DNA of 64,000 nucleotides, taken from positions 140,001 to 204,000 of the forward strand of contig JAXCGZ010016986.1 in NCBI GenBank assembly GCA_037179515.1. The letters run 5' to 3'. Source of the stretch: Halocaridina rubra (Eukaryota; Arthropoda; Malacostraca; Decapoda; Atyidae). Every line of letters starts with the position of its first letter. Positions within the stretch are counted from its first letter, which is position 1. The translations under genes were made by a program, and so were the position numbers. Positions 1 to 11,861 of this stretch are shown one piece after another. The notes under the pieces were generated by a model, which ran no database searches, was not told the DNA's origin, and saw nothing but the letters and a program-made list of their open reading frames with translations.

Positions 1-55
1 GCAGTTCCTGTATCCACTTTACTGTATAAATAAAGATTTTCAACTTTCATTCCAG

Positions 56-245
56 GACCACTGTAGCAATTGCTGGCGATGACTTTGTGATGGTCGCGAG
101 CGACTTGCGTCTCTCACGAGGGTTCAACATTTTTTCGAGGGAGCAAAGTAAGATATTTGGGCTAACACCAAAGACCATGCTAGCATCGACTGGATGTTGG
201 GCCGACGTTCTTACACTAAACAAAGTCTTACAGGCAAGATTAACA
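56..245 (+). CDS. PSMB1: PSMB1 exon (first visible)
   Basis: Acceptor ttccag ends at 55; the first base completes a Gly codon. Donor aca|gtgagt at 246. Length 190, ends in phase 0. Encodes the start of the mature beta fold ([10 protein letters not shown] through [10 protein letters not shown]). Confidence 0.93.
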
Positions 246-3200
246 GTGAGTATAGCCTAACATAATTGGTAGGAATCAGTTTAATATGCCATATATGAAA
301 TCCACAAATCTCTTTGTAACACAGGGTGACTGAATCAAAGCAAAAAATTCGACATTCAATAGGAGGATAATACATTGTTTGGGATTTCTAGTCCCCTTGC
401 TCTGCCCCATGTAGTTGGCTTTTACAACACATTTGGGAACATTGAAGAAGTATCGTATTCTTACCTCCCCCCCAGAGGTTATGGTGTGACACAGGGCTTT
501 AATTTTAATTGTTAAAAGAGATATTATTCATAACCCTTGTATGCCCTTAAACCTAAACAGTGAGGTTATTCTCTGTTAAAAGGCAGAGGCAAGAGACAGT
601 GATAGCACAGAGCCCGACTGTATACCTACCACATAGCCATGGCCCAAGCCCCTGCTCCAACCACATGGACTCAGTGATCCCCAGACAGTGGCTAAATATT
701 CATGTAGACATATAGAAAATCACAAATCTTCCTGTTAATTGTCCAATTTAATTGGTAACGACATGAAACAGTGAAAACTAACCCTACCCTGGGCTAGGGT
801 CAAGCACCTCCCAATTCATTCAGTCATCTGCTAGAAACATTCTGAAATATCTGTGTGCGCCATGAACCTGTATACATACTTGGTGACTTTAATGATGACT
901 TGCTCTCAGTAGATAACAAAATGAAAAGGATGATCAACACTGTGAAGTTGACACAAATAGTGACAAAACTGACCCGTATAACCCCAAATTTTAGGACTCT
1001 GATAGTATACCCTATTTAGACATAGTTCCTTGCCCAGTTTCAGATTACGAGCTCAACATTGCTATGCTAAACATAAACAAGCCCAAAAGGAAGCCTCTCT
1101 TCAAGACATTTCGGTGTCTAAAATATTACTCCCCCTAATATCTTTCGTGAAGCATTACTCAACAACAGAAATGTACTTAATTGTATAATAAACACAGATA
1201 AAGTAGATTTGCAGGTTGAAATTCTAATAAAAGTCTTCTGTGAATGCTGAGATAGTTGTGCACCCATTGCAACAAGGAAAATAACCTGCCCCTCAGCCCC
1301 TGGCTAACTAATGACATGAAAGAGGCAATGCAAATCAGAAATCAAATACATTTGAGGTAAAAATTAACAGATGTGTTATGACTCCGTGAACGTTATAAAG
1401 TAGAAAAGAAACGTTTCAGATCCCTCATATTAATGACTCTAGACATGATACAGCGGCAACATGGAAAGTGATAAAAAGCATGATACCAAATGGAAAGACT
1501 ACCTCAGAAAGTTATGAAAATATTACGGAGTTGAAGACAATGCGGAAAACTTTAACAACTATTTTGCTAACGTTGGGAAAAATACATATAAGAAAACATC
1601 AACTCAGTGAACATGAGTAGGCTAATTACTTAAATGACAATTCTTCCAGTGTAAACATAAGAGAGTACTTCTAGATCAATCCTGTCGATTGTTCTGCCCT
1701 AATTCTTACCATAAAGAGCCTAAGAAGCTCTGGCTCTTATGGTCCAGATGGTATACCATTTCAATTCATCAAAGATGCTCTACCCATGACTGTATCTTAT
1801 ATTCTAGCTATTATAAACACTTCCATTGTTACTAAAAGGTTTTCTGACTCTTGAGAAAAATTATACGTAATACCTCTGCATAAAAAGGGGGACAGAGATG
1901 TGACAAACTATCGTCCCATTTCCCTTCTACCCAGTTTCTCTAAAATATTAGAAAAAATTGTTGCTTGCCAACTTATGTCATATATATAATCAAATAGACT
2001 ATTAGCAATTAACTAACATGGTTTCAGACCGAAACTCTCGGCGGAAACTGCACTCCTTAAAGTTACAAATAGAATTTACAGTAATATTGATATGAAAAAA
2101 TCTCTTTGCTTGTATTATTAGACTTATCTAAAGCCTTCGACAGTGTAAACCATGAAATTTTTATTAATAAAGCTACTATCCTAAATATTGACCCGAGCTG
2201 GTTAAGAGAGTATCTATCTAATTGCAAACACTCTATCCGTCTTAACAGCATTATCTCTACTCCAAAAAATTTTTCATTTGGTGTTGCACAGGGATCAGTA
2301 TTTGGTCCTATCCTCTTCTCCATTCACGTAAATTATCTATCTTCTTTCATTTCTGACTGTCTAGTTGTACAATATACAGATGACACTTAACTACTCCTTA
2401 GTGGTGATATTAATAATCTCCCAGAGCTAACCTTAAGAGCAGAAAACACCCTGTGAAATATTAATACCTATTTTCCAGAAATTTGGCTGTTAATTAACGA
2501 AAGTAAAACACAATGCATGTTTATTGGCTCAAGGTACCAAATAGCACAAATTCCAGAAAACACAACAATTAATTTTTGCGGCAATATCATTACTCCTAGC
2601 AAAACAGTCAAAAATATAGGAATTCACTTTGGTAACTACATGTTGTGTGATTCCCATATAGATAAAACGAAAAGGTTACAGGAACACTAATGTACTTATG
2701 ACATATAAAAGATAATTTTGACACTACCACTCAAATAATGGTTGTTGAATCTCTAGCCCTAAGTCACATTAATTACTGCACAACTTTATGGGGAGCTACC
2801 ATTAAGACTCAGATAAACAGAATACAGAAGCTTATTAATTTTGCAGCTCTAGTTGCCCTGAGAGGAATAAGAAAATATGACCACATCACACCAGCTCTCA
2901 AAAAACTTGGGTGGCTGCAGGCAGTAAACAAGGTCGCCTATGCTATTTGTGCTTTTGTATACAAAATTTTGAACCATCATTATCATAGGTGGCTATTTAA
3001 TTTAAAAAGTAAGGGATATAAGGGAAACTAACACAGAGTAGTGTGCTATTTATCTAGAGAACAAACAGAAACAGGTTCAGAGATGATCACTATTAAAGGG
3101 CCAACAATCTGGAACAATATTCCAGAGCATCTTAAAAATTTATCCTCCACAGCTTTCAAAGGCAAACTGTATAGTTTTCTTTTGGACAAATAGTTGCAGC

Positions 3201-6200
3201 TAACACACTAATTAATCTTAATGATTTAATGCAAGTTCCCTTAACACTAACCACTCTATATGTAAATTGATATCGCCTTCTTTATTCTCTAAGTTAAGAA
3301 CTAATTATTCTCATTGTAAGGAATACAAATATGGTGATGATGCTGATAATAACGATCCTGTATCGAGTATTATTATCACTACTTTATTATTAACATTATT
3401 AAAAGAATTTTATTACAGTATGATTATTTTTTAGGAAAGCTATATTTCTTTTTTAACTGTGTGTATTACCCTCTTACTTATTAGTTCAATTACATGTCTA
3501 CTTATAAGTTACTCTTAGTTTCGTAAACGAATAGTCATTGTACAAAAATGGAAATAAATGTTTGTTTGTTTGTTTGCTACCAGGGTATTACTAGCCCCAG
3601 TCACTACCACAGTGTCTCAGGTGGTAAATAAATGACATACAGAATACTTTGTATATCTGCCTTATATCATTTAGTGCAAACAGTGCCATAATTGCGTTTA
3701 TTGTATATGTAATTGATGAATTACCATCTAAATTCAGTACTTTGCATGAAAACCATATATATTAATTGTATATCAAAAGTGCAAGTGATAATGATCTGTA
3801 TCTATTTACAAAAGCCATTACAGTATTCCTCTTTTAAGGGGGTTGGCTGAGTCACAGCAAGACATTTCACTCTTTGGGGAGACAAATTGTAAAGGAGGGG
3901 GCTCCCAGTCCCCCTCACTTTTTTTTTTATTTTTTATTTCCACACACAAATCAACACACGGGAATGTGTAAGAGATATTGTTTGCCCCCCAAAGGGATAG
4001 CTCCTAAAAAAAAAAATTAAGCTTACATTCCTTATTTTTTGGCAAAAATGCCTCCTCTGCATTCCCCTGCATGTTGTAAGCCGGCTAAATGGGGCGGAGC
4101 TTGGAGACTGGGAATTCCCTCCTTTGTATTTTCCAGCCTCAAAGAGTCAAGTTTTTTGCTTTGATTTAGTCACCCCCCTTATAACAGGGATTATTGCTTT
4201 TGTGTATAGATAGACTTAATTTTCTTGCCTAATTATCAGTTCATTAGACACAAGCAAATCTTTTCAGATGTACTCTCATGAGCACCACGACGTGATGTCG
4301 ACGACCGCTGTTGCTCAGTTGTTATCGACCATGTTGTATTGGAGGAGATTTTTCCCATATTATGTATCAAATATCTTGGTCGGTCTAGATGAGGAAGGTG
4401 AGTAGTTTTTTAAATATCTTTTCTCTCACGGTGGTTAGAGCTCTCGAATCGGGAGGTGACTGACCTGTGATCGAGCTCACAGCAGGTCGTTAAGAAAGAT
4501 TTACAGCCCTAATTCCTCAGCCATACTTTTGTCTCTGCCCACCCCTGTAATGGGGACTAATAGTGACCCATGAAACAAGGTCTTTTCCCAGAGGGATGAC
4601 CATGAACGAAAGAAAAAAATTCAAATTAAACGTTTATAGCAAAACTGAAAACAGTTAATGCAACAGTTGTTGTTCCATGTTTTATATGCCACGAAATCCC
4701 TATTATGAAGGCGGATATAGATAGGTTGGAGCTAGGTAATTAAGGCTGGATACCCTTCTTGACACCCCGTTGTGGGATCGAACACTGGTCTGTCACCTCC
4801 TGAGTCTAATTCTCTAAACCACTGTGCTATCGCGGGTAGTTTAGGTGCCTTAATTTTACTTCTGTTGAATATCTCTTGCATGTCAAGAAATTAAGATAAT
4901 GAATATGAAAACCAAGGGCTGCTGTTTTATCCTCCCAGCTAAGCCTTTATGTTATTTAATCCCTGTGAATGGTTTTGGACACATCCTGATTGCAGCTGGG
5001 GATTTAAGGCTGGATACCCTCTATAATGTAGTGTTCCCTCACTATATCGTGGTTCACCTTTTGCGAATTCAGTGCATCGCGGTTTTTTTTGGCCGAGTTT
5101 TTTTTTTTTTCCTGGGTGTATGCTAGAATATTAAAATATTAAAAAATTTAAATTTTCAGTATTTTCATTATTTTATTAAAAAAAATATATATTTCATTAT
5201 TTTATTGATAAAAAAATGTATTACCCAGCCTAAGAATAATAAAACAGTAAGAAATAGTAAAAAAACAAATTTAAACATGTAACTGCACCATAGAAAGTAC
5301 GATACCGGTATAGGCGTTTCGGAAAATGCTAAGGGTTGCACCTACGTGAGCTAGCACATATTAAAATTTGCAGTATTTTCATTATTTTATTGATAAAAAA
5401 ATGTATTTCTTAGCCTAAGAATAATAATACAGTAAAAAATGGTAAAAAACATAAATTTAAACATGTAACTGACAGTATTGCACCATGTAAAATATGATAC
5501 CGGTATCAGCGTTTTGGAAAACGAAAAGGGTCGCACCTATGTGAACTAGTACATATTAAAATATCCAGTATTTTCATTATTTTGTTGATAAAAAAGTATT
5601 TCCTAGCCTAAGAATATTAAAAAATAGTAAAAAACATAAATTTAAACATGTAACTCATAGTATTGCACCATATAAAATACTCTACGATAGCGTACACTGT
5701 ATTGGCGTCATGGAAAACGCAAAGGCTTACACCTACATGATATAGTTCATAGGATGATGTTGGCTGAAATGGTGGGAGACGAGGAATCACAGAATTGTTT
5801 TTCTGTATGATGGGGTCTGATTGGCTTTTTAATTGAAGCTTCATTCTCCCAGTGTCTTTCATTGTCTCGCCTCACCTGTTCAGTCTAACTCACGTGTGTG
5901 CCGCTCGCGTTGTGCTTCTTAATACATTGTGCTTGTGATTTTTTTTACTCTCGTTTTTCAACCTCTGCAATGCCTCCTAAGCGTCCTTCATCTTCTAAGG
6001 CTTCTGGTAGTAAGCCTAAGCGGCAAAGAAAGATGTTGACCATAGCAGATAAGGTAAAACCGTTAGATATGCTGAAGGAAGGAAGAAGGTTCACGGATGA
6101 CGGCCGCCATTTTGGCATCAACGAATCTACTGTTCGATACATAAAAAAGGATGAGTCAGTTATCAGGAAAACAGCGACTATTTCATTCAGTAAAACAGCG

Positions 6201-9200
6201 AAGAGGGTCGTAACGCCCCGCAAGAATATAATAGTGTGGATGGAATCTACTTTGGCCCTGTGGATTGCTGATTGCAGAAAGAAGAACATCATCTTAGACA
6301 CCAGTATCATACAAACAAAGGCGAAGAAGCTGTACGAGACATTCGCTGCAAACGAACCCGACGACCCTTAACCAGGACCCTCCAGCGATTCCCCACCGAG
6401 GAAACAGTCATTCGTGGCAAGCTATGGCCTAAAGAGCGTTTCAGTTCATGGCAAAGCTGCCTCTGCGGATACAGCTGCAGCTGAAGATTACGTGCAAAAC
6501 GACTTCAAGAAAATTATCGAGGAAGGCAAACGTGCTCCTGAGCAAGTCTTTAACATGGATGAGACTGGGTTATATTGGAAGAGAATGCCGTCTCGCACTT
6601 TTCTCTTCAAGGATGAAGCTAAAGCCCCGGGATTTAAACCGCACAAAGACCGCGTTACCCTTATCATGTGCGGGAATGCTGCTGGCTTCATGTTAAAGCC
6701 AGGGCTTATCTACAAGTCTAAGAACCCTAGGGCTTTGAAGTATAAGAATAAGAATCTGCTGCCAGTGTATTGGATGCATAACCCTGAGGCCTGGGTCACG
6801 AAAAGCCTCACATCGGACTGGTTTCACCAATGCTTTATCCCTCAGGTCAAAATTTATCTTGTGGAAAAGGGCCTTGAATTTAAAAGTCTTTCTTTTGATG
6901 GATAATGCTGGTGGCCACGCAACTGATCTCGAATATGACGGTGTTCAAGTAGAGTTCCTGCCACCGAATACGACATCACTGATTGAGCCTATGGATCAAG
7001 GGGTTATTCATGCATTCAAGGCCCTCTACACACGAAATGCCCTGGCGAACCTGGTTGAATCTATGGATGCAGACAAAGAATTCTCACTGAAGACTTACTG
7101 GTGTAACTACACGATTGATACATGCCTTCAAAATATTCAGAATGCAATCAAAGAGATGAAGCCTGCCACAATCAATGCCAGCTGGAAGAAATTGCGGCCC
7201 GAAGTCATCTACGACTACAAGGAATTTGCTCCTGACGAAGTCCATAACTCGGCAGTTGTGAAAGCTGTGAAGTTGGCTGCATTGCTAGGAGGAGAAAGCT
7301 TTGAAGATATGACTCATGAAGACGTGAATGAATTGATTGACTGCCACTCGCAGCCTTTGATTGATGAAGACTTGGAGGAAATGACAAAATCAGCGAGCGA
7401 AGAAGAGGAAGAAAAACCAGAGGAAATGCACAAAGAAATCGAAGAACCTGGCCTTAAACTTGAACGTCTGGCAGCCATGCATGAACATGAGAAAGCAGTC
7501 CAAACAACTCTCGCAAGAACATGACGATAATATGGTTCGTTCGGTGACCTTCTGCAATCTTCTCGACGATGCCATGAGTCCTTACAAAACTATCTTCCAA
7601 CAAAAGAAACAGTGATAGCAACTCCCCATTACCATGTCCTTCTCTCGCAAATAGCAGCTGTAAAGCTGTCATTGGCTGCGGAATAATTTCCTCTGGAGTC
7701 TATACACGTCATCATCACCTCATTCACGGTAAGTTTACCTATCACATTCATATAAATTTACGCTTGCATGCTGTTATTAATAAAGTAGAGGGTGGTTTTT
7801 TAACAGTCCAGTGAGGGTTTATACAGTAAAGGTAAAAATTAATGTAGAATACCTATGTATATGAGTATGTACACGTCATCATCACCTCATTCACGGTAAG
7901 TTTACCTATCACTTTCATATAAATTTACGTTTGCACGCTGTTATTAATAAAGTAAAGGGTGGTTTTTTAACAGTGCAGGGGGGATTTATATATGTAAAAT
8001 ACCTATGTATATATTGTGATCCTGCTTTGCGGATTTTCACCTATCGCGGCCGGTCCTGGAACCGAACCCCTGCGATAAACAAGGGAGCACTGTACTTCGG
8101 TGGGCTCAACCCCGCATTAGTCGCTTTCTGACATGTGCACTCTACCACTTGAGGTATTGCAGTCCTCCCAGTTAGCTGCCTATCTTTTTTGTCTCATTGT
8201 AGCCATCCTAACAGCCTCAGCAAAATATAGCATTGTTTTTTGTATATATGAAAGAAAAATATTTTTACTCTGCATTTAATATTTCACCATGGCATAGTGG
8301 TAGCATTCGCAACTGTAAGTCGTTAGATTGAGGATGCTTGGACCGCCACTGTGTGAGGTTAGAAAGGGCATTCACTCAGGGTAATGCTCACATACCAAAT
8401 CCAAAGTCCTTTGTGAGAAGGCACCATCCTAGCCCTTAGTAAAACAGGGAGTCCATTATGTAACACCAATCATTTAATATTTCAGGCACTATGACCCAGT
8501 GGATCATAGGGAAAAGCCAGCTGACAGTGCAGTTTGGTGCATCCATATGGGGTGATATTGTATAATGTATGTAAAGAAAAATATCTTTTTATTTAATATT
8601 TCAGGTAAAGGGGTAGTATACCACTATGACCCAGTTGGTCACATGGAAAAATTGACCTACAGCGCAGCTGGAGCCTCCGTCTCGCAGATCCAGCCCTTGC
8701 TCGATAATCAAATTGATGCCCTGAACATGAAGAATGTCACGCCACCCAAAATGACCAAGGTAATTATGTTGACTTCCTAAAATAATTGAGGTAATTATTT
8801 TGACCTAAAAGGACCAGGTCATTTATTTTGACCTCCCAAAATGACCAAGGTATTTATATTGACCTCCCAAAATTACCAGGGTAATTTTATTGATCTCCTA
8901 ATATGACCAAGGTCATTATTTTGACCTCCAAAAAGGACCAAAGTAATTATTTTTATCTCCTAATATGACCAAGGTCATTATTTTGACCTCCAAAAAGGAC
9001 CAAAGTAATTATTTTGACCTCCAAAAAGGACCAAAGTAATTATCTAAACCTCCCAAAAGGATCAGGGTAATTATTTTGATCCCCCAGCATGACCAAGGTA
9101 ATTATTTTAGCAATCCACATAGGACAAAGGTAAATTAATGTCTTGTCTGTTTATGGATTGCAATGGGCAAGATTGTTGTTGTTCCCAATGGTGCTCGGCC

Positions 9201-10390
9201 AAACAGCCCTGTGTTCCTAAGGAAGGTCACTGGCGATCCTAGACATTGCCACAGAGCTTTAGGGAGTGTGTGTTGTTGGCATATGTGGTTTTGTGGGGTG
9301 CAGATAAGCTGGGTAAGGTTCTCAAGATAAAGTATGGAAATCTGAATGAAGTATCTCTTCAGGAATAGGATTATGTGTAACGATATCCTTACGATTCTAC
9401 CCTGAGGGGAGGGGAGGTCCGGTAATGAGACCCTTATGAGTATACCCTGAGGGAGGTCTGGTAATGCATAGTGTATATTTTTATATTGATTGTACTGATT
9501 GTGAACGATTGTTTGCTTAAGAATAGACACTACTTTGAAAATAAGGGAAACATATTTAATTGTCTTTGGTAATATCACGAAGTGTAAAGGTGGGCAAAAT
9601 TTATTTATATATTTAAAATATTATCAGAGCCATATTTTAAAGGCTAGTATGCTACATGGCTATGTTTTGCTTTTGTATTGTACTGCAACGTTTTATATCA
9701 CTATTAATTCCCATTCAAATGGAGATGGATGCAGACATGTTGGGGCTGGGGTATTAAGGGTGAATGCCCTTCCCAATCCACCTACAGTGTGCTTGAACAC
9801 AGGCTCATCATTTCCAAAGTCGAGCATTCTAACCACTGCTCTACCACAGTTTCATAATAATGCACCTTTTTGTCATAATTAGCAATGGAAGTTGACATGA
9901 GGGGTTGCTACCACAACCCCCCATGGTTAAGCTTTCACATCTTTATTGTAAATGCCCAGGATATGTCCTAAAATTTTTCCATGAGCAATTGTCAATAATC
10001 CATAATATATGGGATTGGCAGCAGCGCTATCTCAGCGGTTAGAACTCTCGACTTGGAAAGTGACAAAGCTGTGTATGATCCCACCGTAGGGCATTGGGAA
10101 GGGCATCCAGCCATAATTTCCTAGCTCCAACCTGTTTGCATCCACCCCTCTTTCAATTGGGAATTAACAAGGACCAAAAAAAATAAATAATAATGCCATA
10201 TAATTATAACCTTTATATCATTGTATTTAAATACTTTTATCTATATGTGCAGGAGCTGGCTCACCAGCTCATTCACGATGCCTTTATCTCGGCTGCTGAG
10301 AGAGACATAAACACCGGTGATGGAGTCATAATTCACACTATCACTAAGGAAGGAACTAGTGAAGAAAAAATCAAACTTCGCAGAGATTAA
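56..10390 (+). CDS. PSMB1: Proteasome subunit beta type-1 (beta6), 3' four exons, 5'-partial
   Basis: Structural, non-catalytic beta6 subunit of the 20S proteasome core. Four exons join in phase (56-245, 4268-4397, 8605-8759, 10253-10390) and give about 204 residues; animal orthologues have about 240, so roughly 35-40 N-terminal residues lie off the left edge. Visible family signatures in order: [90 protein letters not shown] and [17 protein letters not shown], ending IKLRRD before TAA. All introns are GT-AG. Introns are swollen by a LINE, a Tigger-like element and SINEs. The closest alternative, another beta subunit, is excluded by the beta6-type FFPYYV and AAERD-TGD motifs. An AATAAA follows the stop by 87 bp. 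Confidence 0.95.
310..485 (-). repeat. Repeat C copy
   Basis: Reverse-complement copy carrying the family landmarks: gactgaatcaaagca, ccccttgctctgccccat and gaagtatcgtattc. Same family as 4030-4205 and 12860-13045. Confidence 0.6.
860..3567 (+). pseudogene. Degenerate non-LTR retrotransposon (LINE) with endonuclease and RT remnants
   Basis: Endonuclease trace near 868-1060 ([10 protein letters not shown]) and RT blocks at 1855-2395: [52 protein letters not shown] and YTDDT in place of the usual Y/FADD. A C-terminal region at 2738-3031 contains [12 protein letters not shown]. Frames are broken by many stops and shifts, so no active polymerase is encoded. The 3' end is an A-rich, TTTG-repeated tail at 3548-3573, as in 3'-primed LINE insertions. 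It lies in PSMB1 in sense orientation. Jockey/CR1-like superfamily; clade not resolved. Confidence 0.85.
3836..3925 (-). repeat. Repeat C fragment
   Basis: ggttggctgagtcacagca and ctcccagtccccctcact match the 3' half of repeat C, reversed. Confidence 0.5.
4030..4205 (+). repeat. Repeat C copy
   Basis: Forward copy: cctcctctgcattcccctgc, aaatggggcgg, actgggaattccctcc, aaagagtcaag and a ttataacagggattat end, just upstream of the second visible PSMB1 exon. Confidence 0.6.
4268..4397 (+). CDS. PSMB1: PSMB1 exon (second visible)
   Basis: Acceptor ttttcag, donor gaag|gtgagt at 4398. Length 130, phase 0 to 1. Encodes [20 protein letters not shown] and the conserved [19 protein letters not shown] segment. 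Confidence 0.94.
4425..4580 (+). repeat. SINE-A copy
   Basis: tRNA-like head (ggtggttagagctctcgaat, box-B-like tgatcgagc), then body and tail ending cccctgtaatggggac. Confidence 0.7.
4676..4840 (-). repeat. SINE-A copy
   Basis: Reversed copy: ggctggatacccttc body and reversed tRNA-like head ctaaaccactgtgctatcgc. Confidence 0.7.
4955..5028 (-). repeat. SINE-A copy, first part, interrupted by a DNA transposon
   Basis: Tail-proximal part (tttaaggctggatacc) stops at the Tigger-like terminus; the same SINE resumes at 8095 (cggtgggctcaaccccgc, ctctaccacttgaggtattg). Confidence 0.7.
5150..5755 (+). repeat. Three tandem ~195-bp units inside the transposon
   Basis: cagtattttcattattttat, agcctaagaat, aaatttaaacatgtaact and gcacctacgtgagct (and variants) recur three times, at about 5150, 5366 and 5561. 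Confidence 0.75.
5971..7524 (+). pseudogene. Tigger-type transposase, frameshifted
   Basis: DDE-superfamily transposase of the pogo/Tigger group. The N-terminal part starts [15 protein letters not shown], followed by a CENP-B/pogo-like HTH ([29 protein letters not shown]). The catalytic region keeps three acidic motifs: NMDETGLYW near 6555, LLMDNAGGH near 6894 and [15 protein letters not shown] near 6966. The frame breaks near 6370-6410 and again near 6860-6900, so no full-length protein is made. The C-terminus is acidic. The copy still looks relatively young because the three blocks have no internal stops. Confidence 0.85.
7700..8035 (+). repeat. Two tandem ~165-bp units inside the transposon
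   Basis: acacgtcatcatcacctcat followed by acggtaagtttacctatcac occurs at about 7705 and 7870; both units carry the same attaataaagta and ggtggttttttaacagt segments. Confidence 0.8.
8095..8165 (-). repeat. SINE-A copy, second part, after transposon insertion
   Basis: Continues the SINE broken at 5028: cggtgggctcaaccccgc then the reversed head ctctaccacttgaggtattg. Confidence 0.7.
8286..8470 (+). repeat. SINE-B copy (old)
   Basis: ccatggcatagtggtagca head, aaagggcattcactcagggt, ccaaagtcctttgtgagaag and ctagcccttagta match the SINE-B body with many substitutions. Confidence 0.65.
8605..8759 (+). CDS. PSMB1: PSMB1 exon (third visible)
   Basis: Acceptor atttcag; the first two bases complete the Gly codon split from the previous exon. 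The donor accaag|gtaatt lies at the start of a 31-bp minisatellite that repeats the exon end and donor (see 8751-9134). Length 155, ends in phase 0. Confidence 0.93.
8751..9134 (+). repeat. 31-bp minisatellite built on the PSMB1 exon end and splice donor
   Basis: About twelve units of the type atgaccaaggtaattatttt + gacctcccaaa. The first unit contains the last nine coding bases of the PSMB1 exon and its GT donor. Later units keep AAG|GTAATT-like donors with substitutions (aaggtcatt, aaagtaatt, agggtaatt). Confidence 0.9.
9135..9400 (-). repeat. LINE 3'-end fragment
   Basis: tgttgttgttcccaatggtg, cctaaggaaggtcactggcg and gatcctagacattgccacag resemble 34785-34990, where the same blocks occur diverged. 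Reads as a LINE tail on the minus strand; coding sense is not clear. Confidence 0.45.
9697..9852 (-). repeat. SINE-A copy
   Basis: attaattcccattcaaatgg tail and tctaaccactgctctaccac reversed head. Confidence 0.7.
10018..10178 (+). repeat. SINE-A copy
   Basis: cagcgctatctcagcggtta head, gggcatccagccataat body; ends 75 bp before the last PSMB1 exon. Confidence 0.7.
10253..10390 (+). CDS. PSMB1: PSMB1 terminal coding exon
   Basis: Acceptor tatgtgcag, 45 codons plus TAA. Encodes [18 protein letters not shown] to IKLRRD. Confidence 0.95.
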   Translation, partial: ELAHQLIHDAFISAAERDINTGDGVIIHTITKEGTSEEKIKLRRD

Positions 10391-10476
10391 CTTTTTGGGT
10401 TTTCACAATATACAATTTATTCAGCTAAAGAAATTTCTTTTGAATATTAAAATGTTACTAAAACAGATTTTCAGTC

Positions 10477-10482
10477 AATAAA
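10477..10482 (+). terminator. PSMB1 polyadenylation signal
   Basis: AATAAA 87 bp after the PSMB1 stop codon, in AT-rich sequence with no competing signal closer to the stop. Confidence 0.7.
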
Positions 10483-11714
10483 AGAGTAAAACTGAGTATA
10501 CAGTATTTATTATTTACTAACCTCTATCGAAATATTCATCAAAAGACAAGCCCCACAAAAGACACAGTAATATTTACAGATCATACCTACAGACTATACA
10601 TAGAGCCTATGGCATTTGGGTATAAAATCCTCAGTAGTGAATCTGGATTTTGTTGAGGGAAATTCTTTACCAAATCCAAAAGAACACTTAACAAAAACTG
10701 ACAAGCTAAAATTAATGTGAACATCATGGAGATTTTGGGGTGAACGATCCCTTTTACAAAGAGAAAACTATTAACTTTATACAAGTTCAACTCCAAATAT
10801 AAACATATGTAATTCTGTGTAGTTTTGTCTCACTTTTTTATCTTCCTTTTGGAGTTGAATCTGCATGATTTTAATTGTTCTCTCTTGATATAGAGGATAG
10901 ATCAGTCCCCAAAAGCTCCAAGGTTTTGACCTCTTTTAACTTATGTAATTTTATTAAAAAGTTCTCTCCTTTTTTTTTTTAAGTATTTTTATCGTAAAAT
11001 TCAGTTACTACTAAATATTTTATACCCAAGTTTTTATATACACGATACTGGTTCATTTTTTTAGATCTATGGTGTTTACAATCTTCACTAATCAATGACA
11101 ATTCCCTTGATTTCTCTTTAAATGATGCCAGCGGCTGTTAAATAAGTTCTGAATTTATAACAACAATTGCGTTGACGATGTTTATCATGTACTTATCGCA
11201 CCACACTGATAAAACGCTGCCTAAATATATGAACAAGGCCATGAATTCTTCTTCTTTATTATTAAAATTAAATTTCTTTCTCCATTTCTTTTTACTGATA
11301 GCTAAAATAACCAAAACTTTAAATGTTTTCTCTTCATAATTTTTTTATTTTATCACTACACAAGAGAAAACAGACAATTTGAAAAAAAATTATCATGCAT
11401 GTCAAAATCCACATCACATCCACTGCAAGACCTTTAGCAGCTGTTACCTCTCACTAACAGAACTAGAACAAAAATTATTTACTAGGCTCTCCCCACTCGT
11501 GCTTCTGTGTCCGGAAAATTCGCCACAAACATTTAATTGTGGGAAATTTTGCCAAATTTATATATTTAGGTTATGTTAGGCTGATAAAGTTGCCAGATGT
11601 TGAACTTTTTTAAACAGCAAATTCCCGACGGCAAAAATGTTTACGGTGAAGTTTCCTAGAACCTTCTTCCTTCTCTTCCTAAAGTCATAGAATATTTTTA
11701 ACTTCTTGGTTAAC
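10483..11714. other. Intergenic, convergent 3' ends of PSMB1 and PTRH2
   Basis: AT-rich sequence between two convergent genes. I see no conserved ORF, SINE or RNA gene here. Short homopolymer runs only. Confidence 0.5.
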
Positions 11715-11861
11715 TTATAGAAGCTTAAGACTACCTGTAACTTTATCAATATCAGCTGTAGAGGCTGGCCCCACAGCCAGTACTGTTTCAGTACCCTGAG
11801 GTACCTGAGTTTTACCTGCATCTGCAACGAGAACTGTTTGCAATCCTGCATTTTTGGCTTC
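11715..11861 (-). CDS. PTRH2: PTRH2 exon 3
   Basis: Acceptor TTTACAG; 48 codons plus TAA. Carries DAGKTQVPQGTETV and the VTGSLKLL end. Confidence 0.95.
   Translation of the reverse strand, partial: EAKNAGLQTVLVADAGKTQVPQGTETVLAVGPASTADIDKVTGSLKLL

Larger units (their letters stand above)
5029..8094 (+). mobile_element. pogo/Tigger-like DNA transposon with inverted ends
   Basis: The left end gtgttccctcactatatcg mirrors the reverse complement of the right end (cagtgctcccttgtttatcg). The right end abuts a TA, the usual mariner/pogo target. The inside holds a broken transposase gene (5971-7524) flanked by AT-rich tandem repeats at 5150-5755 and 7700-8035. It sits inside a SINE-A copy, so it is younger than that SINE. 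Confidence 0.85.

Noticed and set aside
5945..6310. 121-codon minus-strand ORF
   Set aside because: Shadow of the Tigger transposase on the opposite strand.
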